NCBI RefSeq assembly: GCF_901001135.1
Contig: NC_042625.1
Coordinates: forward strand, 35,779,842 to 35,843,841
DNA from: Rhinatrema bivittatum
Lineage: Eukaryota; Chordata; Amphibia; Gymnophiona; Rhinatrematidae
Reading direction: 5' to 3'
DNA length: 64,000 nucleotides
Both the position numbers and the translations under genes were made by a program. The notes beneath the pieces are model-generated. The model saw only the letters and a list, made by a program, of their open reading frames with translations. It had not been told where the DNA came from and searched no databases. Of the stretch, positions 32,678 to 42,292 are shown one piece after another. Position 1 is the first letter of the stretch. The number at the start of each line of letters is the position of its first letter.

Positions 32678-33736
32678 ATGGATGTTGAAAGCTTGATCTT
32701 ACAACCACTCAACCTTCCAACCACTATATCTCGAGTACTTATAGCTGCACTTAGTAAACCTTCCACTAGAAAGAATTATTCCTATAAATGGAAATGGTTT
32801 ACATTGTGGTGCACTCAGAAAGATTTAGATCCTTTCACTTGCCCCACTACCTCGCTACTAGATTACGTTTACCATCTCTCAGACTCTGGTCTTAAGACAT
32901 CATCGGTAAGGGTACACTTAAGTTCAATCTCAGCTTACCATAACAAGCTGGGAGATGCATCTATCTCCACACAGCCTCTCGTCAGTAAATTCATGAGAGG
33001 CCTAACTCACATTAAACCTCCAGTTCATTCCCCAAGAATACAATGGGACCTGAACGTAGTATTAACTAGACTTATGCGTTCTCCTTTTGAACCCATAAAT
33101 ACCTGTGACCTTAAATACCTTACTTGGAAAACGGTATTTCTCATAGCCGTTACATCAGCTAGAAGGGTCAGTGAACTACAAGCACTAGTCACATACGAAC
33201 CTTTTACAAAGTTCCTACATGACAGGGTAGTCCTCCGTACACATCCAAAATTCCTTCCTAAGGTTGTCACGGAATTTCACTTGAACCAATCAATAGTTTT
33301 ACCAACATTCTTTCCTAGGCCTCATTCCCATCAAGGTGAAAGAGCCTTACACACTTTGGACTGTAAGCGTGCGTTATCCTTCTATTTAAACCGCACAACA
33401 GCCCAAAGGAAATCCAGTCAACTGTTTGTATCCTATGATCCAAACAAACCAGGTAAAGCAGTGGGTAAGCATACTCTGTCAAACTGGCTAGCAGATTGCA
33501 TACAGTTTTGTTATGAAAAAGCAGGCCTTACTCTTCAAGGGCGAGTAAAAGCACACTCAGTCAGAGCGATGTCAACCTCAGTAGCACACCTTCGCTCTGT
33601 ACCTATTCTGGACATTTGCAAAGCAGCAACATGGAGTTCTCTTCATACCTTTGCAGCTCACTACTGCTTAGACAAAGAAGGAAGACAAGATTCAGCCTAT
33701 GGACAATCCGTCTTAAAGAACTTGTTTCCAGTGTAA
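32678..33736 (+). CDS. DIRS-C tyrosine recombinase, intact ORF
   Basis: This frame of 352 codons is uninterrupted from the chosen ATG (MDVESLILQPLNLP). The same frame is open further upstream, through CR1-2 tail sequence. Core-binding part: LSKPSTRKNYSYKWKWFTLWC, VRVHLSSISAYHNKLG. Catalytic part: FLIAVTSARRVSELQALV (first Arg), FHLNQSIVLPTFFPRPH, LDCKRALSFYLNRTT, VKAHSVRAMSTSVAHL (His-x-x-Arg) and HTFAAHYCLDKEGRQD (Tyr nucleophile), ending LKNLFPV. All expected R, HxxR and Y residues are present. It would integrate circular DIRS DNA without target duplication. This is the only element gene in the window with no visible damage, consistent with recent insertion of C. Confidence 0.93.
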   Translation: MDVESLILQPLNLPTTISRVLIAALSKPSTRKNYSYKWKWFTLWCTQKDLDPFTCPTTSLLDYVYHLSDSGLKTSSVRVHLSSISAYHNKLGDASISTQPLVSKFMRGLTHIKPPVHSPRIQWDLNVVLTRLMRSPFEPINTCDLKYLTWKTVFLIAVTSARRVSELQALVTYEPFTKFLHDRVVLRTHPKFLPKVVTEFHLNQSIVLPTFFPRPHSHQGERALHTLDCKRALSFYLNRTTAQRKSSQLFVSYDPNKPGKAVGKHTLSNWLADCIQFCYEKAGLTLQGRVKAHSVRAMSTSVAHLRSVPILDICKAATWSSLHTFAAHYCLDKEGRQDSAYGQSVLKNLFPV

Positions 33737-33851
33737 TCCCAACTCCTTCTACATCCAACCTGCTGTGATTTCGGCTGATTCATTTCGACAACAATACTTC
33801 ACTGTTACTCACCTCAAAATGACTCAGCCTCTAGCTTGCTAATCACCCATA

Positions 33852-33944
33852 TGTGAGGACTAGCATCCTGCTTGTCCTGGGATAAAGCAAAATTGCTTAC
33901 CTTGTAATAGGTGTTATCCCAGGACAGCAGGATGTAGTCCTCAC
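33852..33944 (+). repeat. DIRS-C internal complementary region
   Basis: The left half 'tgaggactagcatcctgctt...gtcctgggata' pairs with the element's left end. The right half, from 'aagcaaaattgcttaccttg' on to the 'gtcctcac' block, pairs with the right outer end at 34170-34231. Confidence 0.9.
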
Positions 33945-34025
33945 GAAACCCACCCGCCACCCCGCGGAGTTGGGTCCGATACGTTTTATTATTTTATTTT
34001 TGGCTAAAGCTTATTGCTACAAAAC

Positions 34026-34200
34026 AAGACTGAAGGGAGACCCCTGTGGCAGGGAATATCATGGCATGCTGGGCATGCTCAGTAGGCACTCCGGTGCCAT
34101 TCAAAAGTTTCATGGAAACTTTTAAAGAAGTTTTTCCGTACATAGGGCTCCATTACCGATGTCACCCATATGTGAGGACTACATCTTGCTGTCCTGGGAT
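34026..34200 (+). repeat. DIRS-C right inverted terminal repeat
   Basis: Inverse of 26727-26903. The outer continuation to 34231 includes 'acaaggtaagcaattttgct', with a consensus-like splice donor (AAG|GTAAG). Confidence 0.92.
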
Positions 34201-34231
34201 AACACCTATTACAAGGTAAGCAATTTTGCTT

Positions 34232-35345
34232 AACTAGCGACGGTCCTTCTCCAGGGTCCTCTTTAGTGAACACAGAACTGAAGTATTCGTTTAATATTTC
34301 TGCCATTTCTTCATCTCTCTCCACACATTGATCCATTCCACCTTTCAATTTCACTATACCACTTTGAACTTTTCTCTTTTTATTTATTTATTTATTTAAT
34401 ATTTTCTATACCGGCTTTCACGACTAGTAGTCGCATCAACCCGGTTTACATTTAACATTTAGTGTAATGAACATAAAACTAGATGAATTGAACTGGTGCA
34501 GGAATAGCAGTTACAATAAAACAAGGAAAAATACAACTGTGAAATCTTTTCACTGATGTATCTGAAAAATGTTTTGTCACCTCTCTTTACCTCCTTGGCA
34601 ATCCTCTCTTCCGCTTGACTTTTTGCTGTCTTGATTAATTTCTTCGTCTCCCTCCGTTCTACCAGATATTCTTCGTTGTGCTCCTCCCTTTGGGATCTTT
34701 TATATTTCTTGAACACTGTTCTTTTAGCCTTCATTTTGTCAGTCACCTCCTTTGAGAACCAGATAGGTTTCATTTTTCTTTTGCTTTTCTTTACGTTTCT
34801 AACATATAGAATAGTTGCCTTGGTAATTGCTCCTTTTAGATTGGTCCACTGTTGATCCACATCTCTCTCGTTCTCCCAGCCTTTTAGTTCTTCCTCCAGA
34901 TACTTCCCCATTTCATCAAAGTCCGTGTTTTTGAACTGCAAAACTTGGGTCTTTGTGCTTTTCCGTATCCCTTTTGTGATATTAAATCATATCGTTTGAT
35001 GATCATTGGTGCTGAGGTGGGCGCCCACTTGGACATCAGAGACATTATCTCCATTAGTGAGCACTAAGTTGAGTATAGCTCCTTCTCTCGTGGGTTCCAT
35101 TACCATTTGTTTGAACAAAGCTACTTGCAGGGCATCCACTATTTCTCTACTATTATTAGATTCTGCAGATGGGATTCTCCAGTCTACATCTGTCATATTA
35201 AAGTCTCCAACGATCACCACTTCTCCCTTCTTTCCTATTTTTTGGATGTCTTCAACCAGATCTCTGTCCAGCTCTTCCTTTTGGTTTGGAGGCCTGTAAA
35301 CCACTCCAATAAAAATGGATTCCCCATCTTTTTTTAGGTCGGCCC
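34232..35345 (-). mobile_element. CR1-1 LINE, 5' part (endonuclease to pre-RT)
   Basis: Reading leftward on the - strand: GVVYRPPNQKEELDRDL, then VVIVGDFNMTDVDW (the GDFN endonuclease motif is intact), GAILNLVLTNGD and LSTNDHQTI (DH motif). Then come the linker ORF VRNVKKSKRKMKPIWFSKEV and KAKRTVFKKYKRSQREEHNEEYL, and finally MAEILNEYFSSVFTKEDPGEGPSLV, which continues at 26725. The 5' truncation is near 35345. There are breaks at about 34380-34450 (an inserted AAATA-tail-like bit at 34381-34450) and 34985. Together with 24517-26725 it forms one LINE of about 3.3 kb. Confidence 0.88.
34381..34550 (-). repeat. L2-type tail insertion within CR1-1
   Basis: 'tttatttatttatttattta' followed by 'ctataccggctttcacgac...aacccggtttacattt' is the inverted form of the L2 3' end (gtaaaccggg...ggtata, AAATA tail). 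It sits between CR1-1 linker blocks KLKGG and ISEKISQ, so it is a short - strand insertion. Confidence 0.6.
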
Positions 35346-35354
35346 ATAGTGCAA

Positions 35355-35660
35355 CTCTGCTTTCTTACCTGTAACAGGTTTTCTCCGAGGCCAGCAGGAT
35401 GTTAGTCCTCACAAAACCCACCCGCCTTCCCTGGAAGTTGGTTTCTCCATGTATTAGTAATATCATTATCTGAGGGACTCTAGGGGGCAGGATGACGACT
35501 ACAGCTGCACATGCTCAGTAGGGCATGTTTGAAAGTTCTAGATTCTTTGAGATCAAAGTTCCATGCCGAGCTCTATCTGATGATATCACCCATGTGAGAG
35601 GACTAACATCCTGCTGTCCTCGGAGAACACCTGTTACAGGTAAACAACTCTGCTTTACAT
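35355..35660. mobile_element. DIRS 3'-end unit beside CR1-1
   Basis: It begins 'ttacctgtaacaggttttctccgagg' in two blocks, then 'cagcaggatgttagtcctcac'. It ends with the inverse: 'aggactaacatcctgctgtcctcggagaacacctgttacaggtaaac'. The spacer has the 'acccacccgcc...gaagttgg' text seen in E and C after the ICR. It may be the 3' end of DIRS-B displaced by CR1-1, or an independent miniature unit like 17828-18135. Confidence 0.7.
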
Positions 35661-36005
35661 GACCTAGTGTTGAATACTATCCTCTTGCCTCCAGACCCAA
35701 TGAAATGGAATCTTTTTTGCCAGCTTTCCTATTTGTCCATATGACCTAAATATGATAAAAGAGCATGCAGTGCACCACATCTAGAGTCAATAAGTAATCA
35801 TTTCCAAGTCTGTACGCAGATACTTTGTGACCTCAGCAGCTAGGGAGGCAGAGTAAAAGCCTCTGGTAACAGAAATGATATATTTGGAAGGGGTACACTA
35901 TTAATATTTTAATGGGAGTATCAGGAGGGTCAGAAAGGACCTGCATGATTGGTGAACATAGACATTCTTTAGACACTTACACACCTATGATGTGAAATTT
36001 CAAAA
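35661..36005. other. Intron, no recognised element
   Basis: About 350 bp of mixed-composition sequence without coding, repeat-end or RNA signals that I can name. Confidence 0.5.
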
Positions 36006-36660
36006 TGTACCATGTTTACATTTGCAAGGGACCGAGATGACACACAGCCTGAGCAAGTGGCGTTCAAAGACCAAGGCGCTGCATACAGCAGCTGCCCGAG
36101 ATCTCATCGGAGGAGGAGGAGGATGCACTGCTACATCTTGGGCCATCCATAGGGCAGGAACAGCCACAATCCTGTGGCCTCCCACCTCTACAGCAGCAGG
36201 ATGTAATGGAGGAGGAACCAGTGGAGGAGGAACAGCAAGCTGGCCGTGAGACCTTAGCAGAGGAGAAGGAGGGTGCAGAACACCCACAGGTGGAGGTCAG
36301 GTCTGCAGAGAGACTCCTCATCGAGCTTAATGCTTGAATGCTTGAGGAGGTGGCTGCACTGCAGCCCCAAGTCCATAGCCTGCAGGAGGCCATTGAATTT
36401 CAGGGAGATGGCCTAAAGGAGGAGCTGAGGGACCTGCGCCAAGAAATGGCAGAGCAAACCGCTGTCTGGAGGGAGCTGCTCACATGCTTCTCGCTTTGGC
36501 AGCCCCAGCCAACACCTGCACCACCAACAGCCCCTCCCCAACCAGTCATACCTTCCTGCAGCCACGTGCCTGAGTAGGCTGGTCCTGCGCCATCTAAAGG
36601 GCCTTCACGGAGGCGGAGCACCAGAAACAGCATACCCAGTGCCGCCCCCTCCCCTTAGCC
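36006..36660 (+). pseudogene. Harbinger-associated Myb-like protein, C-terminal relic
   Basis: Broken frames encode an acidic, Glu-rich stretch (EEEEDALLHLGP, EEEPVEEEQQAGRETLAEEKEG) and RSAERLLIELNA. After a stop comes a helical segment (MLEEVAALQPQVHSLQEAIEF...LKEELRDLRQEMAEQTAVWRELL), then a proline tract and RRRSTRNS. This layout (acidic linker, coiled coil, Pro-rich end) resembles the C-terminus of Myb/SANT-like accessory proteins of PIF/Harbinger transposons, which bring the transposase to DNA. The Myb domain itself and the transposase are absent. The assignment is by general resemblance, so moderate. Confidence 0.45.
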
Positions 36661-36669
36661 CAAGAACTG

Positions 36670-37010
36670 GAAAGAGGCATCGCAAAACCCATTAAGTGTA
36701 TATTATACAGTACATTTATTTTTGTGCACATATCTCCAGAATTAAATATTCCTCTTCCTTCTGCTCCACCTATGGGGTATATCTTCTCTTCCAGAACAAA
36801 TGGTGATTTACAACTCTTCAGTTTGTCAGTCTGGCCTACTACATCTTCCAGGTTCACTGTGATTTGGTTCAGTTCATCTGAATTGTCACCCTTGAAAACC
36901 GTCTCTAGAACGGGTATCTCCCCAACATCCTCTTCAGTAAACACCGAAACAAAGAATTTGCTTAAGCTTTCCATGATGATCTTATTGTTATGCCCATTGG
37001 TCGCAGACGG
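36670..37010 (-). pseudogene. CR1 ORF2 fragment (pre-RT)
   Basis: On the - strand: NGHNNKIIMESLSKFFVSVFTEEDVGEIPVL and DNSDELNQITVNLEDVVG in short open frames. This is the CR1 region just before RT (compare AEILNEYFSSVFTKED in CR1-1). An LTR starts next to it at about 37011. The fragment at 39150-39300, which encodes the preceding CR1 region, may be the other side of the same interrupted LINE. Confidence 0.7.
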
Positions 37011-37439
37011 CTGTGACCACTCTTGCTCACCTCTTTCTTTACCTCCCTGATTCCGTGGGGTAGACTGGCAGCCTCCGCCAGCTGCTGACGGCCTGCCTCC
37101 CGGCGTGGCACGGACGCCGCCGACCGCCATCTTGCCGTCATGGCGGAACCTCGGGGACGTCCCCTCCGGATGACGTCATCACTCTAGGACATTTAAGCCA
37201 GCTGAATCTGCCTACTGACGACTTGGCAAAGAGAACCCTTCTTGCTAAATCCACCTCACTCTCAGAGGACCTGCGTTCCAGTTCCTGCTTCCAGGCATGG
37301 ATGTCTAGGGTACTCACTCCTCAGGGGCCCTCTCCTCATCTTGGCTATCCGCTCCTCGGAGGGCCTATCGCTTGGGACTTCTGCCTGCCCCGTTCCCCGG
37401 GGCTTCCCTGGAACCTTCACTACTCTTTCCGTGAGTACC

Positions 37440-37760
37440 CCGCTCCACGGACTACTTCCTGTTCTACCGAGGATTCCTCTGGTGTACCCCGCTTCGCGGA
37501 CTACTACCATCTCTACTGAGGACCTCACTGGTGCTCCCTGCTCTGCGGATCACTATCATCTCTACTGAGGACCTTCACCGTGAGTATCCCGCTCCGTGGG
37601 CCATTACCATCTCTATTAAGGATCTCATCAGCATACCCTGCTCTGCGGACCACTACCAACTCAGCTGAGGACGTTCTTCGGTGTATCCCGCTCCGCAAGC
37701 CGCTACCATCTCTACTGAAGACATCATCAGTGTACCTCGCTCTGCGGATCATCATCTACT
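37440..37760 (+). repeat. 57-bp-type minisatellite in LTR1
   Basis: Imperfect units of the kind 'cccgctcc-cgga-cactaccatctctactgaggac' recur about every 55-65 bp. Codon-like open frames across it on both strands are repeat artefacts. Confidence 0.7.
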
Positions 37761-37905
37761 CTATGGAGTATTCTCACTCACTCTGGGTATTCTCTCATCC
37801 ACGGTCCCTGTGTCTCTGGGTCTGTAAGACCTCCTCTCTGGCACCCCCCGCTCCGCAGGCTATGTCACTCTTTCTCTTTAATAAAGACTCTAGACTAATA
37901 CTGTG

Positions 37906-38149
37906 TAGAGATGTGAATCGTGTCCTCGATCGTCTTAACGATCGATTTCGGCTGGGAGGGGGAGGGAATCATATTGTTGCCGTTTGGGTTTTAAAAATAT
38001 CGTGAAAAATCGTTAAAATCGTGAGCCAACCCCCAACCCAAGTTCATGTTCCTGTTCCATGTAAGACACACATGTTAAGTCACCCCAATGTTATATGTAA
38101 ACCGAAATGATTAGCAACATTGTTGCTAGAACTTCGGTATATAAAAAAT

Positions 38150-38182
<33 letters not shown>

Positions 38183-38607
38183 ACCAACCCACCCCGACCC
38201 TTTAAATTAAATCCCCCACCCTCCCGAACCCCCCCAAATGCTTTAAATTACCTGGGGATCCAGCGGTGGTCCAGAACGGCGGCGGTCCGGAACGGCCCCC
38301 TCAATTGAATCCTTTTGTCTTCAGCCGGCGCCATTTTGCAAAATGGCCGCCGCAAAATGGCGGCGGCCATAGACAAAAACGATTCGACGCAGGAGGTCGT
38401 TCCGGACCCCTGCTGGACTTTTGGCAAGTCTTGTGGGGGTCAGGAGGGCCCCCCAAGCTGGCCAAAAGTTTCTGGGAGTCCAGCGGGGTTCAGGTAGCGA
38501 TTTCTTGCCGCGAATCGTTTTCCGTACGGAAAATGGCGCCAGCAGGAGATCGACTGCAGGATATTTTAAATTGTCAAAAAATCGTCAAAAAACGATTCAC
38601 ATCCCTA
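37906..38607. mobile_element. Non-autonomous hAT element, 702 bp
   Basis: The ends 'tagagatgtgaatcg' and 'cgattcacatcccta' are inverted (one mismatch). They are flanked by a perfect 8-bp duplication ATACTGTG at 37898-37905 and 38608-38615, the hAT signature. The interior has several 'atcgt-aaaaatcg' blocks, inverted copies of 'gcggcggccat' and no transposase. It inserted into LTR1 and itself received an L2-type tail (38041-38188). Confidence 0.88.
38041..38188 (+). mobile_element. L2-type 3' tail inside the hAT element
   Basis: It carries 'gtaaaccgaaatgattagc...cttcggtatataaaa' and a long AAATA tail. An 8-bp repeat CCAACCCA lies on both sides (before 'agttcatg' and after the tail), a plausible target duplication. 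Confidence 0.75.
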
Positions 38608-38727
38608 ATACTGTGTCTGACGTCACTGAGACCTCGCCTCCCGATGGTGAGGCTAACAGGGCTCCTCCCTGTGTGCGGTACCATCTCTCACCTCTGCCCA
38701 GGGCCCACACACTAACTAATCCTAACA

Positions 38728-39149
38728 CTTCTCTTAATTTAAGTGGCCTTTTAACCCTTCGATCATCTAATGGTCCAGCTCTTCCTTATCTTTATGCTCT
38801 CTGTGCCACAATAAAGCTGAAACGCCTGAAATAAAAATGTTTTTTTTAACTGAAGAGAATTTTTATGGCTATTTCATGGTTGTGATTTAGCCCATAAACT
38901 TGTTTTGCGTCAAATTTATCTTAATGGGCCAAGCTCCTGTGGATTGTTCTCTGCAGTGATGAGAGCCAGGACAGCAAAGCAGCTCACTACCCATCTGATA
39001 GGGTTTGTTTTCTCTGGGAGAGCACTACCTGTGTATTTTGAGCAGGCCCTTTTCAAAAAAGAGATCCTTTGCTTAGTCTCTGAGGAGAAATGCTTGTGGA
39101 GGCCAAGCTACTGCAATCGATAAGCCTTGCAGTGAAGCGTGCCATTGAC
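38728..39149. other. Unclassified sequence after LTR1
   Basis: It holds two AATAAA-like signals near 38810 and 38830, then sequence with no recognised domain. The open frame 38905-39123 has no family resemblance. Confidence 0.45.
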
Positions 39150-39300
39150 AGTTTGAAAGTTCACATTTAACTTGCCATTGCTTATGCTTTATCCTATTTT
39201 CTTCTGATGGATCCTTCTTCCAGTTTTTGAATGAAGATCTTTTGGCTAAAATAGCCTCTTTCATCTCACCTTTTAACAATGCCGATAATCGTTTTGCCTT
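39150..39300 (-). pseudogene. CR1 ORF2 linker fragment
   Basis: - strand residues LKGEMKEAILAKRSSFKNWKKDPSEEN and KHKQWQVKCE match the CR1 linker block that in CR1-1 reads DKMKAKRTVFKKYKRSQ. It is too short for a clade call on its own. It is likely part of the same LINE as 36670-37010. Confidence 0.65.
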
Positions 39301-39386
39301 CCTTCCACCTTTCTTAATGCATAAAATATATATGGTCTATGCTTCTAGGATGATATTTTTTAACAATGTTAAGTTTTAAGTTGTTA

Positions 39387-39567
39387 TGGGTGTAGGATTG
39401 CGTACAATTAGGGTCCTTCAAAGGGCCTTTGTGCACCCCTTCGTGCAATCCGGAGTGCTAACATTCATATTAATATATTTGTAACCTTTCCCATGTTTGT
39501 AAACTGTTATGATGGCTTTAAAATGAAGCCGAATGACGGTATATAAAACCTGATAAATAAATAAATA
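39387..39567 (+). mobile_element. Short L2-derived element
   Basis: The head 'aaagggcctttgtgcacccc' resembles the 5' UTR of the full L2 at 13010-13045 ('cccctttgtgcacccctcac'). The 3' half is the usual 'gtaaactgttatgat...gacggtatataaaa' block with an AAATA tail. It could be an internally deleted, SINE-like L2 passenger. Confidence 0.6.
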
Positions 39568-40499
39568 TTAGTGTATTAGTGACCTACAAGAGAATGATCA
39601 AACTCTTGGTGAGGTGTGGGAAATTTCTGAGTTTGTTAAAAGGCAGATTATTTATTTATTTATTTATTTTAAGTGTGAAAGTGACACCTGCCTATAAATT
39701 AAAGGATGAGCTGGGTTGGGTGAGAGAGGGGTGGGAAATACAAACATACAAACTTCTTTGTTGCTTGACTTTCTGACTACCTATTTAAAACAAAACACAT
39801 GAACACACTAAATAATATACCCCAATAGTTTACTTCTCCCCAATACCTTTCAGTTTTAAAAACTTCTCCAAGCAGTACTGATTCTTTCCAGCCACCAGTA
39901 AGATGATCCTCTCCTCTCAGTGCAAGTAAACCCCCAGTAGCAAGTTCGCGTGTGTAATTGCATGCATGTCAGCGCATAAGTCAGATTTTAAATGCATCAT
40001 TATGTGTGTACCTATGGTCACGCCCAGACCATGCCCCTTTCACGCCCTTTTTACGCTCCCTTTGTACGTGTGTTATGTTACACAAGTACGCATATATACA
40101 CGCTTACTTTGTTCTTTTGAAAATACGTGTGCCTCACGTGCGGCACACACATATGCATATGTGGCCTTTTTTTGTGCAAATAAGACTTTTAAAATTGACC
40201 TATTAGGGACTTTATGCTTGAAAAGGCATACCTAGAACAGGGTTGGGGAGGGGTTTGAAAGTATGTAGAGAGCTACTTTCAGAAAGATTTACATGCTTAA
40301 AACTGGGTGTTATATGCAGGAATTGGACTTTTGAAAATTGTTGCAATATAAGCTACTTTTGTGTGTGCAAATCCTTTGAAAATTATCCCTCTTCTTTTTT
40401 TTAATCTCTTCATAAAAGAAGGAATAGAAATCAAGAATTCCTTAAACATTTATCTAGACCTTTTTCAGAGAAAAAAGGAAAAAGTCCTTTCAAATCTTA
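39568..40499. other. Intron with dispersed CACG-rich repeat
   Basis: 39640-39670 is a TTTA run. 39935-40220 is a repeat rich in 'cacgcc', 'acgtgtg' and 'cacatatg', ending 'ttttaaaattgacc', related to 5700-5780 and 11820-12030. The rest is AT-rich with no gene recognised. Confidence 0.5.
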
Positions 40500-41849
40500 T
40501 GAAAGATGCTGGTACAAGATGGCTTCAACTGACCAGCACTGCCTGTGCCTCCAATGCCTAGGTCTGCATTATGATAGTGCCAACTGTGGACCCTCTGGAA
40601 AAATGTCCCTGAGGTTGTTAATTTACAGGTACTTGAAGTTAAAATACGAGTTTTAAAGCTCTTCTAAACATAAAAGCTCTAAAAAGCATCCTCACAAAAA
40701 AAAAGATCTTTTTCTTTCAACGGAATTGCTGACCTTCAAAAAAAAAAGTCAAGAGGTCACAACAGTGAATAAAGAGAAAACAAAAGACTCCGTGCCAAGC
40801 CACTTTATAGCGGCAGCTGAAGGAATGATACTGTGCAAAGGCACAGTGTCATATTTGGCACTGACAACTGGTGCAGAATCACCTTCGATAACAAAAATCT
40901 GCACAGATCCAGTATTAGCACTGAAAGCAATTGGCACAGAAACAACCATGCTGAAAACACATGGTGCTGACAAGAAAAATCATGCTGGAAAATCAGCATA
41001 TGAAGGAAAAACAGCACCAGGAACGTCTGCTTTTACAAGTGGACAGCTGTCTCCTCCCATTTTACATCTGGAAGAGCTCCCTTCCACCAGAAGAAAGGAC
41101 CAAATCTTCCCTTTCTCGCATTATTGGACTGTCATGTTTTTGTGCAAAACTTTAGATTTTGTAAAAACATACATGAAAGAAGTGCCTAATAAGGAGACGG
41201 TATTCCATAAACTAGTCTTGGAAAGTTTGAGAGAAAAACTAAGAACCAAGCTTCCAACTTCCTATTTTGCAGAAACAGAAAACAAAATAATAGCAAAAAG
41301 CAAAGAGAGAATCTTTGGAAGAAAGAATAAAATCAGAATCACTGATATACATTCCATCAAATTCTGAAGATTTACAAAATTTGTATGATTCTTCAGTCTA
41401 TACGTCAATAAGCCAGACTCTTCATTGGAACTGTTGCCAAAACCCAATAGAGCATCAATTCCACTAGAGAATACTGCTTTCCCAACCTTTATTCAAATGT
41501 CAGAAGCCATCCCCTTTAGTGTATAGGAAAAAAAAACGAAGAAGGAGTTATCAGTTAAAAGAGTTCTTCAGTACATATGGCCAATTAAACAGTTTAAGGC
41601 TGTTCCTATGCACCAAGCATTTATAGATGTAAACACAAAAATATGGAAGATGACTTATTCCATAACACCAGTGGCAAAGAATATGGATATCAAATACAGA
41701 ATACAAAAAATGTTCAGGCTACAATAAAGTCCAGCTGCCACATGAGTCAATTATAGTAGCATCAGCATTGAAGAAAGGACCCAAGGATACTGGGCAACAT
41801 AGGAAAGAGAGTTTTCTAAGGCGCCATGTTACAATCCAGAATTGAGCAT
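40500..41849 (+). pseudogene. DIRS-D gag, 5' portion
   Basis: It starts about the ATG at 40519 (MASTDQHCLCLQCLGLHYDSANC), a degraded Cys/His motif. An open frame at 40726-41367 (213 codons) covers the low-complexity middle (LALKAIGTETTMLKTHGADKK, SPPILHLEELPSTRR). Near 41715 the block VQLPHESIIVASALKKGPK matches QLPHQSVVVESAQKKAK of DIRS-C gag, which proves the identity. The sequence stops at 41849 where LTR2 is inserted, and gag resumes at 50509. No left inverted repeat is seen, so D is 5'-truncated or too decayed. The 213-codon frame should not be mistaken for a host gene. Confidence 0.78.
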
Positions 41850-42292
41850 ACCAATGTTATGGTTGAGCGGTGTTTGGGTGGATCCTTGGGTACTGTGGCA
41901 AATGACCACGCCCACGGGGAGGAGCCCTGTGAGGAGCCACAGTACTAGGCTAGACTCAGAACGCACAAACACACAGGTCAATCCAGTAAAGTGTGGCCGC
42001 GTTTACCCCGCTCCTAACCCGCTTTCTACTCACTTTCCTGTGATCCACAATCCCCTTTAACCTACTCTTACCGCGTCCTTAAATCCCCGGGCAACCCCTT
42101 CCGCACGCGGCATGTATATTACATGTAAACGATTGAATTAGTTATTCCCTACCATCCAGTAACGCGCGCCCTGACTATCGCTTTTTTACCCTGCCGTTTT
42201 GCCACGCATTTAACCTGCTAACTTTCGCCTTCCCTTACCCCTGCGTTAGAGGCAGGGATAAGGGTAGGCGGCAAACTTTCCCCCAGCCCCCC

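Larger units (their letters stand above)
26726..34231 (+). mobile_element. DIRS-C retrotransposon, best preserved
   Basis: The inverted terminal repeats 26727-26903 and 34026-34200 are almost identical, with differences confined to the outer 40 bp. An ICR lies at 33852-33944. The outer right extension runs to 'aagcaattttgctt' at 34231. It sits inside the CR1-1 ORF. Removing 26726-34231 rejoins LINE codons GPSLV and NKKLEG with no lost or duplicated codons, which fits recombinase-mediated insertion. Gag, RT-RNase H and recombinase are all present. A 50-bp tail-like insert (29830-29880) and CR1-2 (30998-32535) interrupt it. Without inserts it is about 5.9 kb. Confidence 0.93.
37011..38727 (+). 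mobile_element. Gypsy-like LTR (LTR1) with hAT insert
   Basis: Begins 'tgtgaccactcttgctcacc' and ends 'taatcctaaca'; the exact edges are uncertain because no target duplication was found. The body has a GC-rich region ('gccatcttgccgtcatggcgg'), a 'gatgacgtcatcac' CRE-like palindrome at about 37170, a 57-bp minisatellite, and 'ataaagactctag' (poly-A signal AATAAA at 37880). After removing the hAT insert 37906-38607 it is about 1.0 kb. No internal gag/pol follows, so it is a solo LTR or the edge of a lost element. Confidence 0.6.

Noticed and set aside
35992..36287. Glycine-rich frame across the Harbinger-like relic
   Set aside because: It is an out-of-frame reading of the Glu codon repeats (gaggag); the acidic frame is the meaningful one.
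40726..41367. 213-codon frame looking like a novel host gene
   Set aside because: It lies in order between a DIRS gag Cys/His relic and the QLPHESIIVASALKK gag block, so it is the gag middle of DIRS-D.
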